5,405 nt of DNA from Geminicoccaceae bacterium (GTDB lineage Bacteria; Pseudomonadota; Alphaproteobacteria; Geminicoccales; Geminicoccaceae): the NCBI GenBank assembly GCA_020446285.1, contig JAGREZ010000531.1:1163-6567 (forward strand), read 5' to 3'. Positions 1 through 5,351 of this stretch are shown here, piece after piece. Each line of letters opens with the position of its first letter. The first letter of the stretch is position 1. The translations under genes and the position numbers were made by a program. The notes below the pieces were generated by a model, which had not been told where the DNA came from, made no database searches, and was given only the letters and a program-made list of their open reading frames with translations.

Positions 1-257
1 CTGCGCTTGCGCACGAGCCCGGCCTCGAGCATGGCGAAACCCGCCGCCATGAACATGACGAGAAAGCCGGCGATCAGGAACAGCAGGGTGTTGAGAATGT
101 AGGCGGTTTCGGGAGCGACGCCGGGAGCAGCCGCGGCAGCCTCCTGCGCCATGGAGCCCTGGCTGCAGAAAAGGATCGACAGGAAGACGCCGATCGCCGG
201 CATTCGCCTCTTGAGCACGGGGATCGGGGGCTCGATAATCGGGTGGGTCGTCGGCAT
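1..257 (-). CDS. amtB: Ammonium transporter (Amt family), N-terminal 85 residues, cut by window edge
   Basis: Inner-membrane ammonium channel of the Amt/MEP/Rh family, which brings in ammonium when nitrogen is scarce. Only the first 85 codons are visible; the gene continues beyond base 1. Residues 17-37 look like a signal peptide: a basic KRR, a hydrophobic stretch, then a cleavage site after SMA (A37|Q38). Many Amt proteins have a cleaved leader. The first mature TM helix (about 53-73) is followed by GFAMLEAGLVRKR (73-85), the typical end of Amt TM1 in many proteobacteria. The ATG at 257 is chosen because AGGAG lies 6 nt upstream. An internal ATG at 203 (M19) would give a more usual signal-peptide length but has only a weak site (AAGAGG). 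A sigma-54 promoter lies upstream. The family call is confident from a short but characteristic stretch; the usual partner glnK is not directly upstream. Confidence 0.85.
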   Translation of the reverse strand, partial: MPTTHPIIEPPIPVLKRRMPAIGVFLSILFCSQGSMAQEAAAAAPGVAPETAYILNTLLFLIAGFLVMFMAAGFAMLEAGLVRKR

Positions 258-343
258 GCATCTCTCCTGCTGCGTTCCGTCCATCATTTCGGAGCGGGGC
301 CCGGCGCAAGGGAACGCCGGTCTCCACATCTCCTTGCTGCAGC

Positions 344-358
344 GCAAACACCGTGCCA
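344..358 (-). promoter_or_regulatory. Sigma-54 (RpoN) -24/-12 promoter for amt
   Basis: On the minus strand the sequence reads CTGGCACGGTGTTTGC. Against the sigma-54 consensus YTGGCACG-N4-TTGCW it keeps the full -24 element TGGCACG and the -12 TTGC, with the required 10 nt between GG and GC. Only the last W is G. It points toward amt. The start site would fall near 332, giving a leader of about 75 nt before the ATG at 257. RpoN promoters are well known for ammonium transporter genes, so sequence and context agree. Confidence 0.82.
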
Positions 359-400
359 GTTGGCCGGAGCTGCGGAATCGAGCCTTCGGGACGATCATGC

Positions 401-417
401 TGCATGATTTTTATGCA
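401..417. promoter_or_regulatory. NtrC-like dyad (candidate enhancer site for amt)
   Basis: TGCAT-N7-ATGCA forms a 17-bp dyad with the spacing of the classical NtrC site (TGCAC-N7-GTGCA), differing at one symmetric base pair. Its centre is about 75-77 bp upstream of the inferred sigma-54 start of amt, a normal position for an RpoN activator. A second perfect palindrome, ATCATGC-T-GCATGAT (394-408), overlaps it. The dyad is seen directly; assignment to NtrC is inference. The site also lies about 40-50 bp before the divergent hydroxylase start, so a bound protein could affect that gene too. Confidence 0.5.
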
Positions 418-452
418 ATGAAAGACGTGATGATGAAAAATGAGGCAGAATC

Positions 453-1682
453 GTGATGGCAACCAGCCCCGCCCCGAGCCGCTTCGACACGCTCATCGTC
501 GGCGGCGGTCTCACCGGCCTGACACTTGCCATTGCCATCGGCCGACTCGGCGCGCGGGTCGCCGTCATCGAGGCACAGCCGCTCGAAGTTCTCGCCTCGG
601 CACCCTATGACGGCCGCGTGACGGCGATCGCGCTCGGCTCGAAACGCCTCCTCGAGGGCATCGGCGTCTGGCCGGGCATGGCGGATGCGGCCGAGGCCAT
701 CCTCGACATCGAGGTGGGAGAGCCGGACAGTCTCGGCATGGTCCATTACGATCACAGCGAGGTCGGCGACGAACCGCTCGGCTGGATCGTCGAGAACCGC
801 GTCACCCGGCAGGCGCTCATCGAGGCCGCCAGTGCCCTCGACACCGTGCATGTCGCCGCTCCCGCCCGCATCGACGACATCGAGCGCGATGCGGGCTCCG
901 TCGAGTTGGGGTTGACCAACGGCGAAAGGCTGCGCGGCGCCTTTCTCTGCGTCTGCGAGGGACGGCAGTCGGCGACCCGCGAACGGCTCGGCATCGGCGC
1001 GCGGCGATGGTCCTACGACCAGCTCGGCATCGTCTGCACGCTGGCACATGAAAGGCCGCATGGCGGACTTGCCGTCGAACGCTTCTTTCCCGACGGTCCC
1101 TTCGCCATGCTGCCGATGCGCGGCAATCGCTCGTCGATCGTCTGGGCACTGGAAACCGGCCTCGCCCGCGATGTAACCGCCCTCGACGACGCGGCCTTCG
1201 TCGCCGAGGTACAGGACCGCTTCGGCGACGGACTCGGCCGGTTGTCGCTGGAAGGACCGCGCTGGAGCTACCCGCTGCAACTCGTCTGGGCCGACAGCTA
1301 TGTCGCCGACCGCGTCGCCCTCGTCGGCGATGCGGCGCGGGGCATTCACCCCATTGCCGGGCAAGGCTGGAATCTCGCCCTTCGCGATGTGGCGGCGCTC
1401 GCCGAGATCGTCGCCGACCGCATGCGCCTCGGCCTCGATCCGGGCGACGGCACCGCCCTTGGGGATTATGCCGCATGGCGGCGGTTCGACGGTCTTGCAC
1501 TGGTCGCCGTCACCGACGGCATCAACCGCCTCTTCGCCAACGATCTGGCTCCCCTGCGCCTTGCCCGCGAACTCGGCCTCGCCGCGGTCGATCACACGCC
1601 GCCCGCACGCCGCTTCTTCATGCGCCACGCCATGGGTCTCGTCGGCGACCTTCCGCGCCTCATGCGCGGCGAGGCCCTCTGA
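453..1682 (+). CDS. UbiH/UbiF/COQ6-family FAD-dependent hydroxylase (probable ubiquinone biosynthesis)
   Basis: Flavoprotein monooxygenase, 409 aa, the normal length for the UbiH/UbiF/VisC/COQ6 family, which hydroxylates the aromatic ring of ubiquinone precursors at the inner membrane. FAD-binding parts are visible in order: N-terminal Rossmann GGGLTG (17-22) with acidic E40 ending the second strand; the middle 'DG' motif region at 166-180, where the usual D-G reads E-G (CEG, 168-170); and the C-terminal GD motif VGDAARGIHPIAGQGWNLAL (291-310) followed by RDVAAL, the family signature. The usual GDAAH is GDAAR here. The start may be GTG 453 (GAGG 7 nt upstream) or ATG 456 (10 nt). It is divergent from amt and convergent with a dehydrogenase. 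Alphaproteobacteria often have several paralogues with different ring-position specificity (UbiH, UbiF, UbiL, UbiM), so no symbol is assigned. The family is certain; the exact substrate is inferred. Confidence 0.88.
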   Translation: MMATSPAPSRFDTLIVGGGLTGLTLAIAIGRLGARVAVIEAQPLEVLASAPYDGRVTAIALGSKRLLEGIGVWPGMADAAEAILDIEVGEPDSLGMVHYDHSEVGDEPLGWIVENRVTRQALIEAASALDTVHVAAPARIDDIERDAGSVELGLTNGERLRGAFLCVCEGRQSATRERLGIGARRWSYDQLGIVCTLAHERPHGGLAVERFFPDGPFAMLPMRGNRSSIVWALETGLARDVTALDDAAFVAEVQDRFGDGLGRLSLEGPRWSYPLQLVWADSYVADRVALVGDAARGIHPIAGQGWNLALRDVAALAEIVADRMRLGLDPGDGTALGDYAAWRRFDGLALVAVTDGINRLFANDLAPLRLARELGLAAVDHTPPARRFFMRHAMGLVGDLPRLMRGEAL

Positions 1683-1702
1683 CGGGAAACGCTGCCCGTC
1701 AG
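1679..1702. terminator. Bidirectional terminator-like hairpin between convergent genes
   Basis: CTGACGGG (1679-1686) and CCCGTCAG (1695-1702) form a perfect 8-bp inverted repeat with an 8-nt loop. The left arm contains the hydroxylase TGA and the right arm contains the reverse complement of the dehydrogenase TGA, so both convergent genes end inside the stem. There is no T-run on either side, so intrinsic termination is inferred from position and symmetry only. Confidence 0.5.
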
Positions 1703-2673
1703 GATGGCGGCGGCGCGCTCACCACATTGAGGAGCGGTTCGCCCGCAAGCCTGCGCGCCAGATTGTCCATGAAGAATGCGGCGTGCCGCTCCTCCCAGTC
1801 GCTCACCTGATCGCTGCAATGCGGGGTGAGAAAGACCCGTTCCATGCCCCATAGCGGGCTATCCGGCGAAAGCGGTTCGCTCTCGAACACGTCGAGATAG
1901 ACACCGCGAAACCGCCCCTCTTCGAGAACCGCCACCAGTGCGGGCTCATCAATCACTGCGCCGCGGGCCGTGTTCACCAGCAGCGCATCCTCCTTCATCG
2001 CCATGAGGAGCGGGCGGCCCACGAGCCCGCGCGTCGCATCGGTGAGCGGCAGGTTCAGGCTGACGATGTCGGCATCCGCCAGCGACCGGCCGAGCTGCGC
2101 GAAGGGACGCACCTCGTCGAATCCCGGCGGCAGCCCGCCGCCGCGCGAGACGGCGATGACATGCAGTCCGTGCGCCCTTGCGCGTCCGGCAAGCGCACAT
2201 CCGATGGCACCCGCGCCAACGATGGCGAGCTTCTGCCCGGCGAGAGGGCGGACCGCGCGCGGCTCGAACCGCCTGTCGGCCTGCGCCTTGCGGAATGCGG
2301 CGAAATCGTGATTGAGGGCGATGATCGCACCCATGATGGTGTCGGCCTGGAATTCGGCGAGGACGCCGCGACCGTTGGTGACAAGAATACGCCCGGCGTC
2401 GAAGCCGGAAAAATGCTCGAAACCGGCGCCACCCACATGCAGCCAGCGCAATCCGGGGCTCTCGACGATCGGGCGGTGCAGGTGACGCGCGAATGAGAAG
2501 GTGGTGCAGCTGAAGGCCATCGTCGGCCTGAAGTCGCCACCCAGAATATCGGCCAGCTCGCCCGGCGAGCGCGCCACGGCGATATCGAGGCGTGGATGGC
2601 TGTGGCCGAGGGCATCGAGGTAGAGATCGGCACCACTGTGCGCGATCAGCAGACGTTCACTGGATCCGGACAA
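1699..2673 (-). CDS. D-isomer-specific 2-hydroxyacid dehydrogenase
   Basis: NAD(P)-dependent cytosolic oxidoreductase, 324 aa, typical for the family that interconverts 2-oxoacids and D-2-hydroxyacids. The nucleotide-binding fold starts at LAIVGAGAIG (149-158, G153-x-G155-x-x-G158). The catalytic triad is recognisable: R237 in NTARGAVID, E266 in DVFESEP, H285 in TPH. The R-to-E distance of 29 equals that in E. coli phosphoglycerate dehydrogenase SerA. There is no C-terminal ACT domain, so it is not a long SerA. The start is TTG at 2673: the frame is closed by a stop at 2707-2709, no other start lies between, and the first Met (M52) is too far in. GGGGA sits 6 nt upstream, inside a hairpin. 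The gene is 74 bp downstream of the channel operon on the same strand, probably a separate unit. Substrate (glyoxylate, hydroxypyruvate or another 2-oxoacid) cannot be told. Confidence 0.9.
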   Translation of the reverse strand: MSGSSERLLIAHSGADLYLDALGHSHPRLDIAVARSPGELADILGGDFRPTMAFSCTTFSFARHLHRPIVESPGLRWLHVGGAGFEHFSGFDAGRILVTNGRGVLAEFQADTIMGAIIALNHDFAAFRKAQADRRFEPRAVRPLAGQKLAIVGAGAIGCALAGRARAHGLHVIAVSRGGGLPPGFDEVRPFAQLGRSLADADIVSLNLPLTDATRGLVGRPLLMAMKEDALLVNTARGAVIDEPALVAVLEEGRFRGVYLDVFESEPLSPDSPLWGMERVFLTPHCSDQVSDWEERHAAFFMDNLARRLAGEPLLNVVSAPPPS

Positions 2674-2677
2674 GCTT

Positions 2678-2703
2678 CGTCCCCGCTGGCGATGACGGGG
2701 ACG
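2678..2703 (-). promoter_or_regulatory. Hairpin covering the dehydrogenase ribosome binding site
   Basis: CGTCCCCG (2678-2685) and CGGGGACG (2696-2703) make a perfect 8-bp inverted repeat with a 10-nt loop. Read on the minus strand, the 3' arm contains the only Shine-Dalgarno-like sequence (GGGGA) for the dehydrogenase and ends 4 nt before its TTG start. Folded in RNA, it would hide the site. It could instead be a second terminator of the upstream operon or one copy of a dispersed palindromic repeat. Confidence 0.4.
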
Positions 2704-2716
2704 TGCCTACCAGTCC

Positions 2717-2742
2717 GGGGCGCCCGGCGAAAGGGCGGCCCC
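2717..2742 (-). terminator. Terminator-like hairpin after the channel operon
   Basis: Arms 2717-2725 (GGGGCGCCC) and 2733-2742 (GGGCGGCCCC) pair over 9 bp with one bulged G (2737) and a 7-nt loop. The stem begins 5 nt after the stop codon of the 170-aa gene, where a terminator for the operon is expected. No U-run follows on the minus strand, so the terminator call is positional. Confidence 0.45.
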
Positions 2743-2747
2743 TTGGA

Positions 2748-3260
2748 TCAGGTTTCGGTCGAGGGCTGTTCGTAGATCTGCGGGCCGTCGAGCTGGTCCT
2801 TGGGGGGCAGTGCCGGCTGCGGCAGGGCGTAGAAGCGCGGTTCGCGATCATCGAGCGATTGCTCGAACGGCAGGCGCATGCGCACGCCGCTCTCGCGCTC
2901 TTCCGCTTCCTGCAGCGCGTCCTGCAGCTGCTGCGCCAGTTCACGGCTCCAGGGCAGGACATAGGAGCGCGGCTCTTCGATGCCGTCGAGCTGCAACCAG
3001 AGAAAGATGCCCCTGTCCTCCTGCGCGGTGCTGCCGAGGACGGTGGCCTCATCGGCCGACGATTTCCACCATTCGAGGTTCACCGGCTTGGGCTTGCTCA
3101 AAAGTTCGGCGAACGCGACATAGGCGAGCGGCAGGAAGAGAACGCTCGCCACGACCGCCGAGACCTTCACCGACACCTGCCGCGGTGACCAGATGCTCAA
3201 CAGGGCGAGAAAGGCAGCAAGAAGTGCTGCGATCGTGAAGAATTCGGGTATGGAGGTCAT
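2748..3260 (-). CDS. Two-TM membrane protein with soluble C-terminal tail, third gene of channel operon
   Basis: Unrecognised protein of 170 aa. Two hydrophobic segments (about 6-24 and 30-52), separated by a short basic turn (SPRQVSVK), would form a membrane hairpin. They are followed by a charged soluble part (53-170) containing a compact region EDRGIFLWLQLDGIEEPRSY (81-100), an Gln/Glu-rich helical stretch (107-124), and a Pro-rich end with ALPQPALPP (145-153). No family motif can be named. The ATG at 3260 is chosen because it overlaps the upstream stop by the 4-bp ATGA junction and has GGAAG 5 nt upstream; the frame is open further upstream but that part shadows the preceding gene. The translational coupling implies it works with the ExbB/MotA-like and ExbD-like proteins, perhaps as an accessory or output subunit. 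That role is inferred only from position. Confidence 0.8.
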   Translation of the reverse strand: MTSIPEFFTIAALLAAFLALLSIWSPRQVSVKVSAVVASVLFLPLAYVAFAELLSKPKPVNLEWWKSSADEATVLGSTAQEDRGIFLWLQLDGIEEPRSYVLPWSRELAQQLQDALQEAEERESGVRMRLPFEQSLDDREPRFYALPQPALPPKDQLDGPQIYEQPSTET

Positions 3261-3865
3261 GATTTCTTCCAGCTGCGAAGCTTGGTCTGGAGATTGTGCA
3301 CGGAGCCCGGCACGAGATCGCCGTCCTCGTCGAGCTCGAAGCGGAAGACCGTGCTTTCCTGGCCCTCGCGATCGAGATCGAGCTTGCTTGCGAGAATCTG
3401 CTTGGCGGATTCCTTGGCGGTCTTCTTCACGCTGGTGACGACCGTGACCGGGATCGGAAAGGTTCGCGCCGGATTGCGGTAGAGATGCACGTTCACCGTA
3501 TATTCGCCCGGCGGGATCCCGCGCGAATAGGACACCTCGTAATTCATGCCGGTCGCGTCGGCGCGGCGGCCGAGATCGTCGCGCAGGAGATTGAAGATCA
3601 CGCCGCCCTTGTTCGAATAGCCGACCGGCATGTCCCCCGGTGCCTGCACCCACAGATCGACATCGCTGTCCATCTCGTCGGGCCAGCGGACCTCGATGAT
3701 GACATTGCCCGGCGGATCGATATTGTCGGCGGTCTTCTCGCCCGGCGGATTGAGATGCGGCAGAAGCAGGATGACCAGTGCCACGAAACCCGCGAGCGCC
3801 AGCATGATGACATCGCGATAGACCGTACCGGTCTCGTCGTCCTCGGTCGGATCAAGCGTTTGCAT
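3257..3865 (-). CDS. ExbD/MotB-like single-TM partner with DUF2135/YfaP-like beta domain
   Basis: Predicted inner-membrane protein of 202 aa. It has a short acidic cytoplasmic N-terminus, one TM helix (about 19-37) and a large periplasmic part. Asp18 in YRDVIMLALAGF sits at the N-side of the helix, matching the ion-carrying Asp of ExbD/TolR (IDVMLVLL) and MotB. After the membrane comes a beta-rich domain (about 52-145) with DSDVDLWVQAP (66-76), GYSNKGG (82-88) and PPGEYTVNVHLY (118-129). This pattern resembles DUF2135/YfaP-type domains, not an ExbD or OmpA domain; the similarity is from memory of the pattern, not a search. A Lys-rich C-terminus ends the protein. ATG 3865 is preferred (GGAG 7 nt upstream) over in-frame GTG 3880. 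It overlaps the upstream channel gene by 14 bp and the next gene by 4 bp, so the three are likely coupled. Confidence 0.85.
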   Translation of the reverse strand: MQTLDPTEDDETGTVYRDVIMLALAGFVALVILLLPHLNPPGEKTADNIDPPGNVIIEVRWPDEMDSDVDLWVQAPGDMPVGYSNKGGVIFNLLRDDLGRRADATGMNYEVSYSRGIPPGEYTVNVHLYRNPARTFPIPVTVVTSVKKTAKESAKQILASKLDLDREGQESTVFRFELDEDGDLVPGSVHNLQTKLRSWKKS

Positions 3866-4571
3866 GGGCCTGCTCCGCACGGTCGATCAGCTGGGTCAGA
3901 AGGTGCACGGTGCCGGTTTCCAGAAGCCGGTAGTTCATCATCAGCCAGACATTCAGGACGGAACCGACGAGCGTCGTGTAGAGCGCGATCGACATGCCGC
4001 TGATGAGGACCGACACCATCGGCCCGACGGCACTCACATCGGAAGCCGTGTCCGGATCGACCCCGGAAAGGGCGATGATGAAGCCGAGCACCGTGCCGAT
4101 CAGGCCGAGAAGGACGAGGCTGTTGGCGATATGCCTGACGAGGCCGATGCGGGTCGCGAGCTTTAGTCTGAGCGAGGCTGCGAGATTGGCCCGCCCCTGC
4201 CCGTCGAGATGCCGCGCACGATCGAGGAAATCGGCGACGCGGGTGCCCGGCTGCGGTCGCATCTCCTTGAGCTGGTTGAGTTCGATGCTCGTCTGCCAGA
4301 CCTTCTTCGAACAGAGGACGAGGCCGACGACGAATACGGCGACGATCGCCGCGACGAGATGGGTTGAATCCTCCACCATCATCACTTCCATCCAGCCTTC
4401 GGCCCAGATGGCCGCGAGCAGGGCCGCCGCCGTCATGTTGATCACCGCATAGCGAAGGATGAGCAGGTATCGCTGTGCGGCAACGCCATCGGCGCCGAGG
4501 CCCTGCCCGATCGAGGTGAGGATGGAGTCCTTGTCGTGTGAATCGGCGGGGCTGGCGAGACTGTGCGACAT
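3852..4571 (-). CDS. MotA/TolQ/ExbB-family proton channel subunit
   Basis: Inner-membrane protein of 239 aa. Such proteins form oligomeric rings around a single-TM partner and turn ion flow into mechanical work. Four TM segments are predicted: about 38-58, 70-88, 150-169 and 185-212. A cytoplasmic loop of about 60 residues lies between TM2 and TM3, giving a MotA-like four-helix layout rather than the three helices of ExbB/TolQ. The family domain is clear at the C-terminal pair: LGLIGTVLGFIIALSG (155-170) with T160, and SIALYTTLVGSVLNVWL (194-210) with T199/T200, matching the polar residues lining the ExbB/TolQ pore. The tail after TM4 is short (213-239), unlike the long coiled-coil tail of Zorya ZorA. 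ATG 4571 has GGAG 9 nt upstream. It is the first gene of the operon, and the next start overlaps its end. The cargo or output is unknown. Confidence 0.9.
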   Translation of the reverse strand: MSHSLASPADSHDKDSILTSIGQGLGADGVAAQRYLLILRYAVINMTAAALLAAIWAEGWMEVMMVEDSTHLVAAIVAVFVVGLVLCSKKVWQTSIELNQLKEMRPQPGTRVADFLDRARHLDGQGRANLAASLRLKLATRIGLVRHIANSLVLLGLIGTVLGFIIALSGVDPDTASDVSAVGPMVSVLISGMSIALYTTLVGSVLNVWLMMNYRLLETGTVHLLTQLIDRAEQAHANA

Positions 4572-4678
4572 GGGTACGACTCCGGTTGAAATGATATGGC
4601 GCGGCGTAGCCTGCGCAAGAACGGGAACTCGTGCGGTCCGCCCGACCTTTGTCGACTCGCGTATGCTATGAAGGTAAG

Positions 4679-4695
4679 GTTAAACCGGAGTTAAC
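4679..4695. promoter_or_regulatory. CtrA-type box, TTAA-N7-TTAA
   Basis: GTTAA-N7-TTAAC is a perfect 17-bp dyad that matches the CtrA consensus TTAA-N7-TTAAC on both strands. CtrA is the conserved alphaproteobacterial response regulator for cell cycle and motility genes. The box lies 108 bp before the channel-operon start and 208 bp before the Sel1 gene. Match and spacing are seen directly; occupancy by CtrA is inference, since an 8-base motif can arise by chance. Confidence 0.55.
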
Positions 4696-4710
4696 AAAGT
4701 CCGCATGAGG

Positions 4711-4739
4711 ATCTAAAACTCTAAGTAGCAAATTTTCAA
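4711..4739 (-). promoter_or_regulatory. Possible sigma-70-type promoter for the channel operon
   Basis: On the minus strand TTGAAA (4739-4734) and TTAGAT (4716-4711) are separated by exactly 17 bp. Transcription would begin near 4704, giving a leader of about 130 nt. The CtrA-type box (4695-4679) would then lie just downstream of the start, where a bound protein would block transcription. The region is AT-rich, so chance matches are possible. Confidence 0.35.
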
Positions 4740-4754
4740 ACTATCATCTACCCA

Positions 4755-4773
4755 CAATTGATTTCCAATTGAT
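4755..4773. repeat. Direct repeat CAATTGAT, 11-bp period
   Basis: CAATTGAT occurs at 4755-4762 and 4766-4773, separated by TTC; a further CAATT is at 4786-4790. The 11-bp period puts the two copies on the same face of the helix, and CAATTG is itself palindromic. This would suit a regulator binding as two adjacent units. Which protein, if any, is unknown. Confidence 0.4.
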
Positions 4774-4903
4774 CGACATTTGACTCAATTCCATGCAGCA
4801 AAACAGACGAAACCGTGCGTCCGATTAGCAAAAAATTTACCCGTTCACTGGAAACTCGATCACAATCACGAGTATATGCGGGTTGCCCTGATCGGATGTC
4901 GGA

Positions 4904-5284
4904 ATGATCGACGCCAGGAACGAAGACGAGCGGATCGCCGCACTGAAGTTCGCCGCGGATGATGGCCAGGCCGAGGCCATGTTCCTTCTCGGCGTATCCT
5001 ATGCCCAGGGAAAGGGCGTGGAGCGCGACGACACCGCCGCCGCACGCTGGTTCCATCAGGCCGCCAAGCGCGGTCACGCCCGCGCGCGAACCAGCATGGG
5101 ATATCTCTATTCCATCGGCAAGGGCGTGCGCCACGATGTGATCCTGGGTTTCCTCTTCCTGACCCAGGCGGCCGAGCTCGGAGATCTGCTGGCGAGAGAT
5201 CTGCTCGCCCGCCTGCGCAAGCAGATGAATGCGGCGCAGTTGCGCGAAGCGGAAAAGCGCGTACGCGAGCGGGCGGTCGACTGA
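4904..5284 (+). CDS. Short Sel1-like repeat (TPR-like) protein
   Basis: Protein of 126 aa without signal peptide or TM segment, so probably cytoplasmic. Two Sel1-like repeats are visible: AEAMFLLGVSYAQGKGVERD (23-42) continuing to AARWFHQAAKRGH (46-58), and ARARTSMGYLYSIGKGV (59-75) continuing to AAELGD (89-94). Each has the LGxxYxxGKGV core and closing helix of the family. A basic, helical C-terminus follows (101-126). Sel1 repeats form alpha-alpha solenoids that act as protein-binding adaptors, often in signalling. The ATG at 4904 is the first start after an in-frame stop at 4889-4891; the ribosome site is weak (GGA 7 nt upstream). The gene is divergent from the channel operon across a shared regulatory region, which hints at, but does not prove, a functional link. 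The binding partner cannot be told. Confidence 0.85.
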   Translation: MIDARNEDERIAALKFAADDGQAEAMFLLGVSYAQGKGVERDDTAAARWFHQAAKRGHARARTSMGYLYSIGKGVRHDVILGFLFLTQAAELGDLLARDLLARLRKQMNAAQLREAEKRVRERAVD

Positions 5285-5338
5285 TCGCCGACGGCCCGGT
5301 TCCGGGGACGCCACGCACGACGCGCCTGTTGATCCGGA

Positions 5339-5351
5339 GCGCGCTTCGCGC
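5339..5351 (+). terminator. Weak hairpin downstream of the Sel1 gene
   Basis: GCGCG (5339-5343) and CGCGC (5347-5351) form a 5-bp GC stem with a 3-nt loop, about 54 bp after the Sel1 stop. There is no T-run. A second small stem, CCCG/CGGG, lies at 5295-5306. Either could help termination, but both are short and in GC-rich DNA, where such stems are common. Nothing else is recognisable from 5285 to the window end. Confidence 0.2.

Larger units (their letters stand above)
4572..4903. other. AT-rich divergent regulatory region between channel operon and Sel1 gene
   Basis: No convincing gene lies in these 332 bases. The part from about 4660 to 4880 is clearly richer in A+T than the flanking genes, as expected for a promoter region. 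It contains a CtrA-type box, a possible sigma-70-type promoter facing left, and phased CAATT repeats. Open frames crossing the right end on the minus strand are antisense shadows of the Sel1 gene. For the Sel1 gene I find only a weak TATATG (4873-4878) as a possible -10, without a good -35. Confidence 0.7.

Noticed and set aside
151..456. Plus-strand frame of 101 aa at the left end
   Set aside because: It overlaps the amt coding region and then runs through the sigma-54 promoter; no domain and no ribosome site.
411..1628. Long minus-strand open frame (405 aa)
   Set aside because: It is antisense to the clear UbiH-family gene, shows low-complexity Ala/Gly/Arg/Asp composition and no family motif; typical shadow frame in high-GC DNA.
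3261..3653. N-terminal extension of the 170-aa gene up to 3653
   Set aside because: The extra 131 residues overlap the ExbD-like gene in another frame and are Arg/Gly-rich with no motif; the ATG at 3260 has a proper ribosome site and an ATGA junction.
2748..4571. Zorya-type anti-phage system
   Set aside because: The channel subunit lacks the long cytoplasmic tail of ZorA, the partner lacks the OmpA-like domain of ZorB, and no ZorC/D/E-type gene is present in the window.
2748..4571. Standard TonB-ExbB-ExbD or Tol-Pal system
   Set aside because: No TonB, TolA, TolB or Pal gene is near, and the partner's periplasmic domain does not look like ExbD/TolR.
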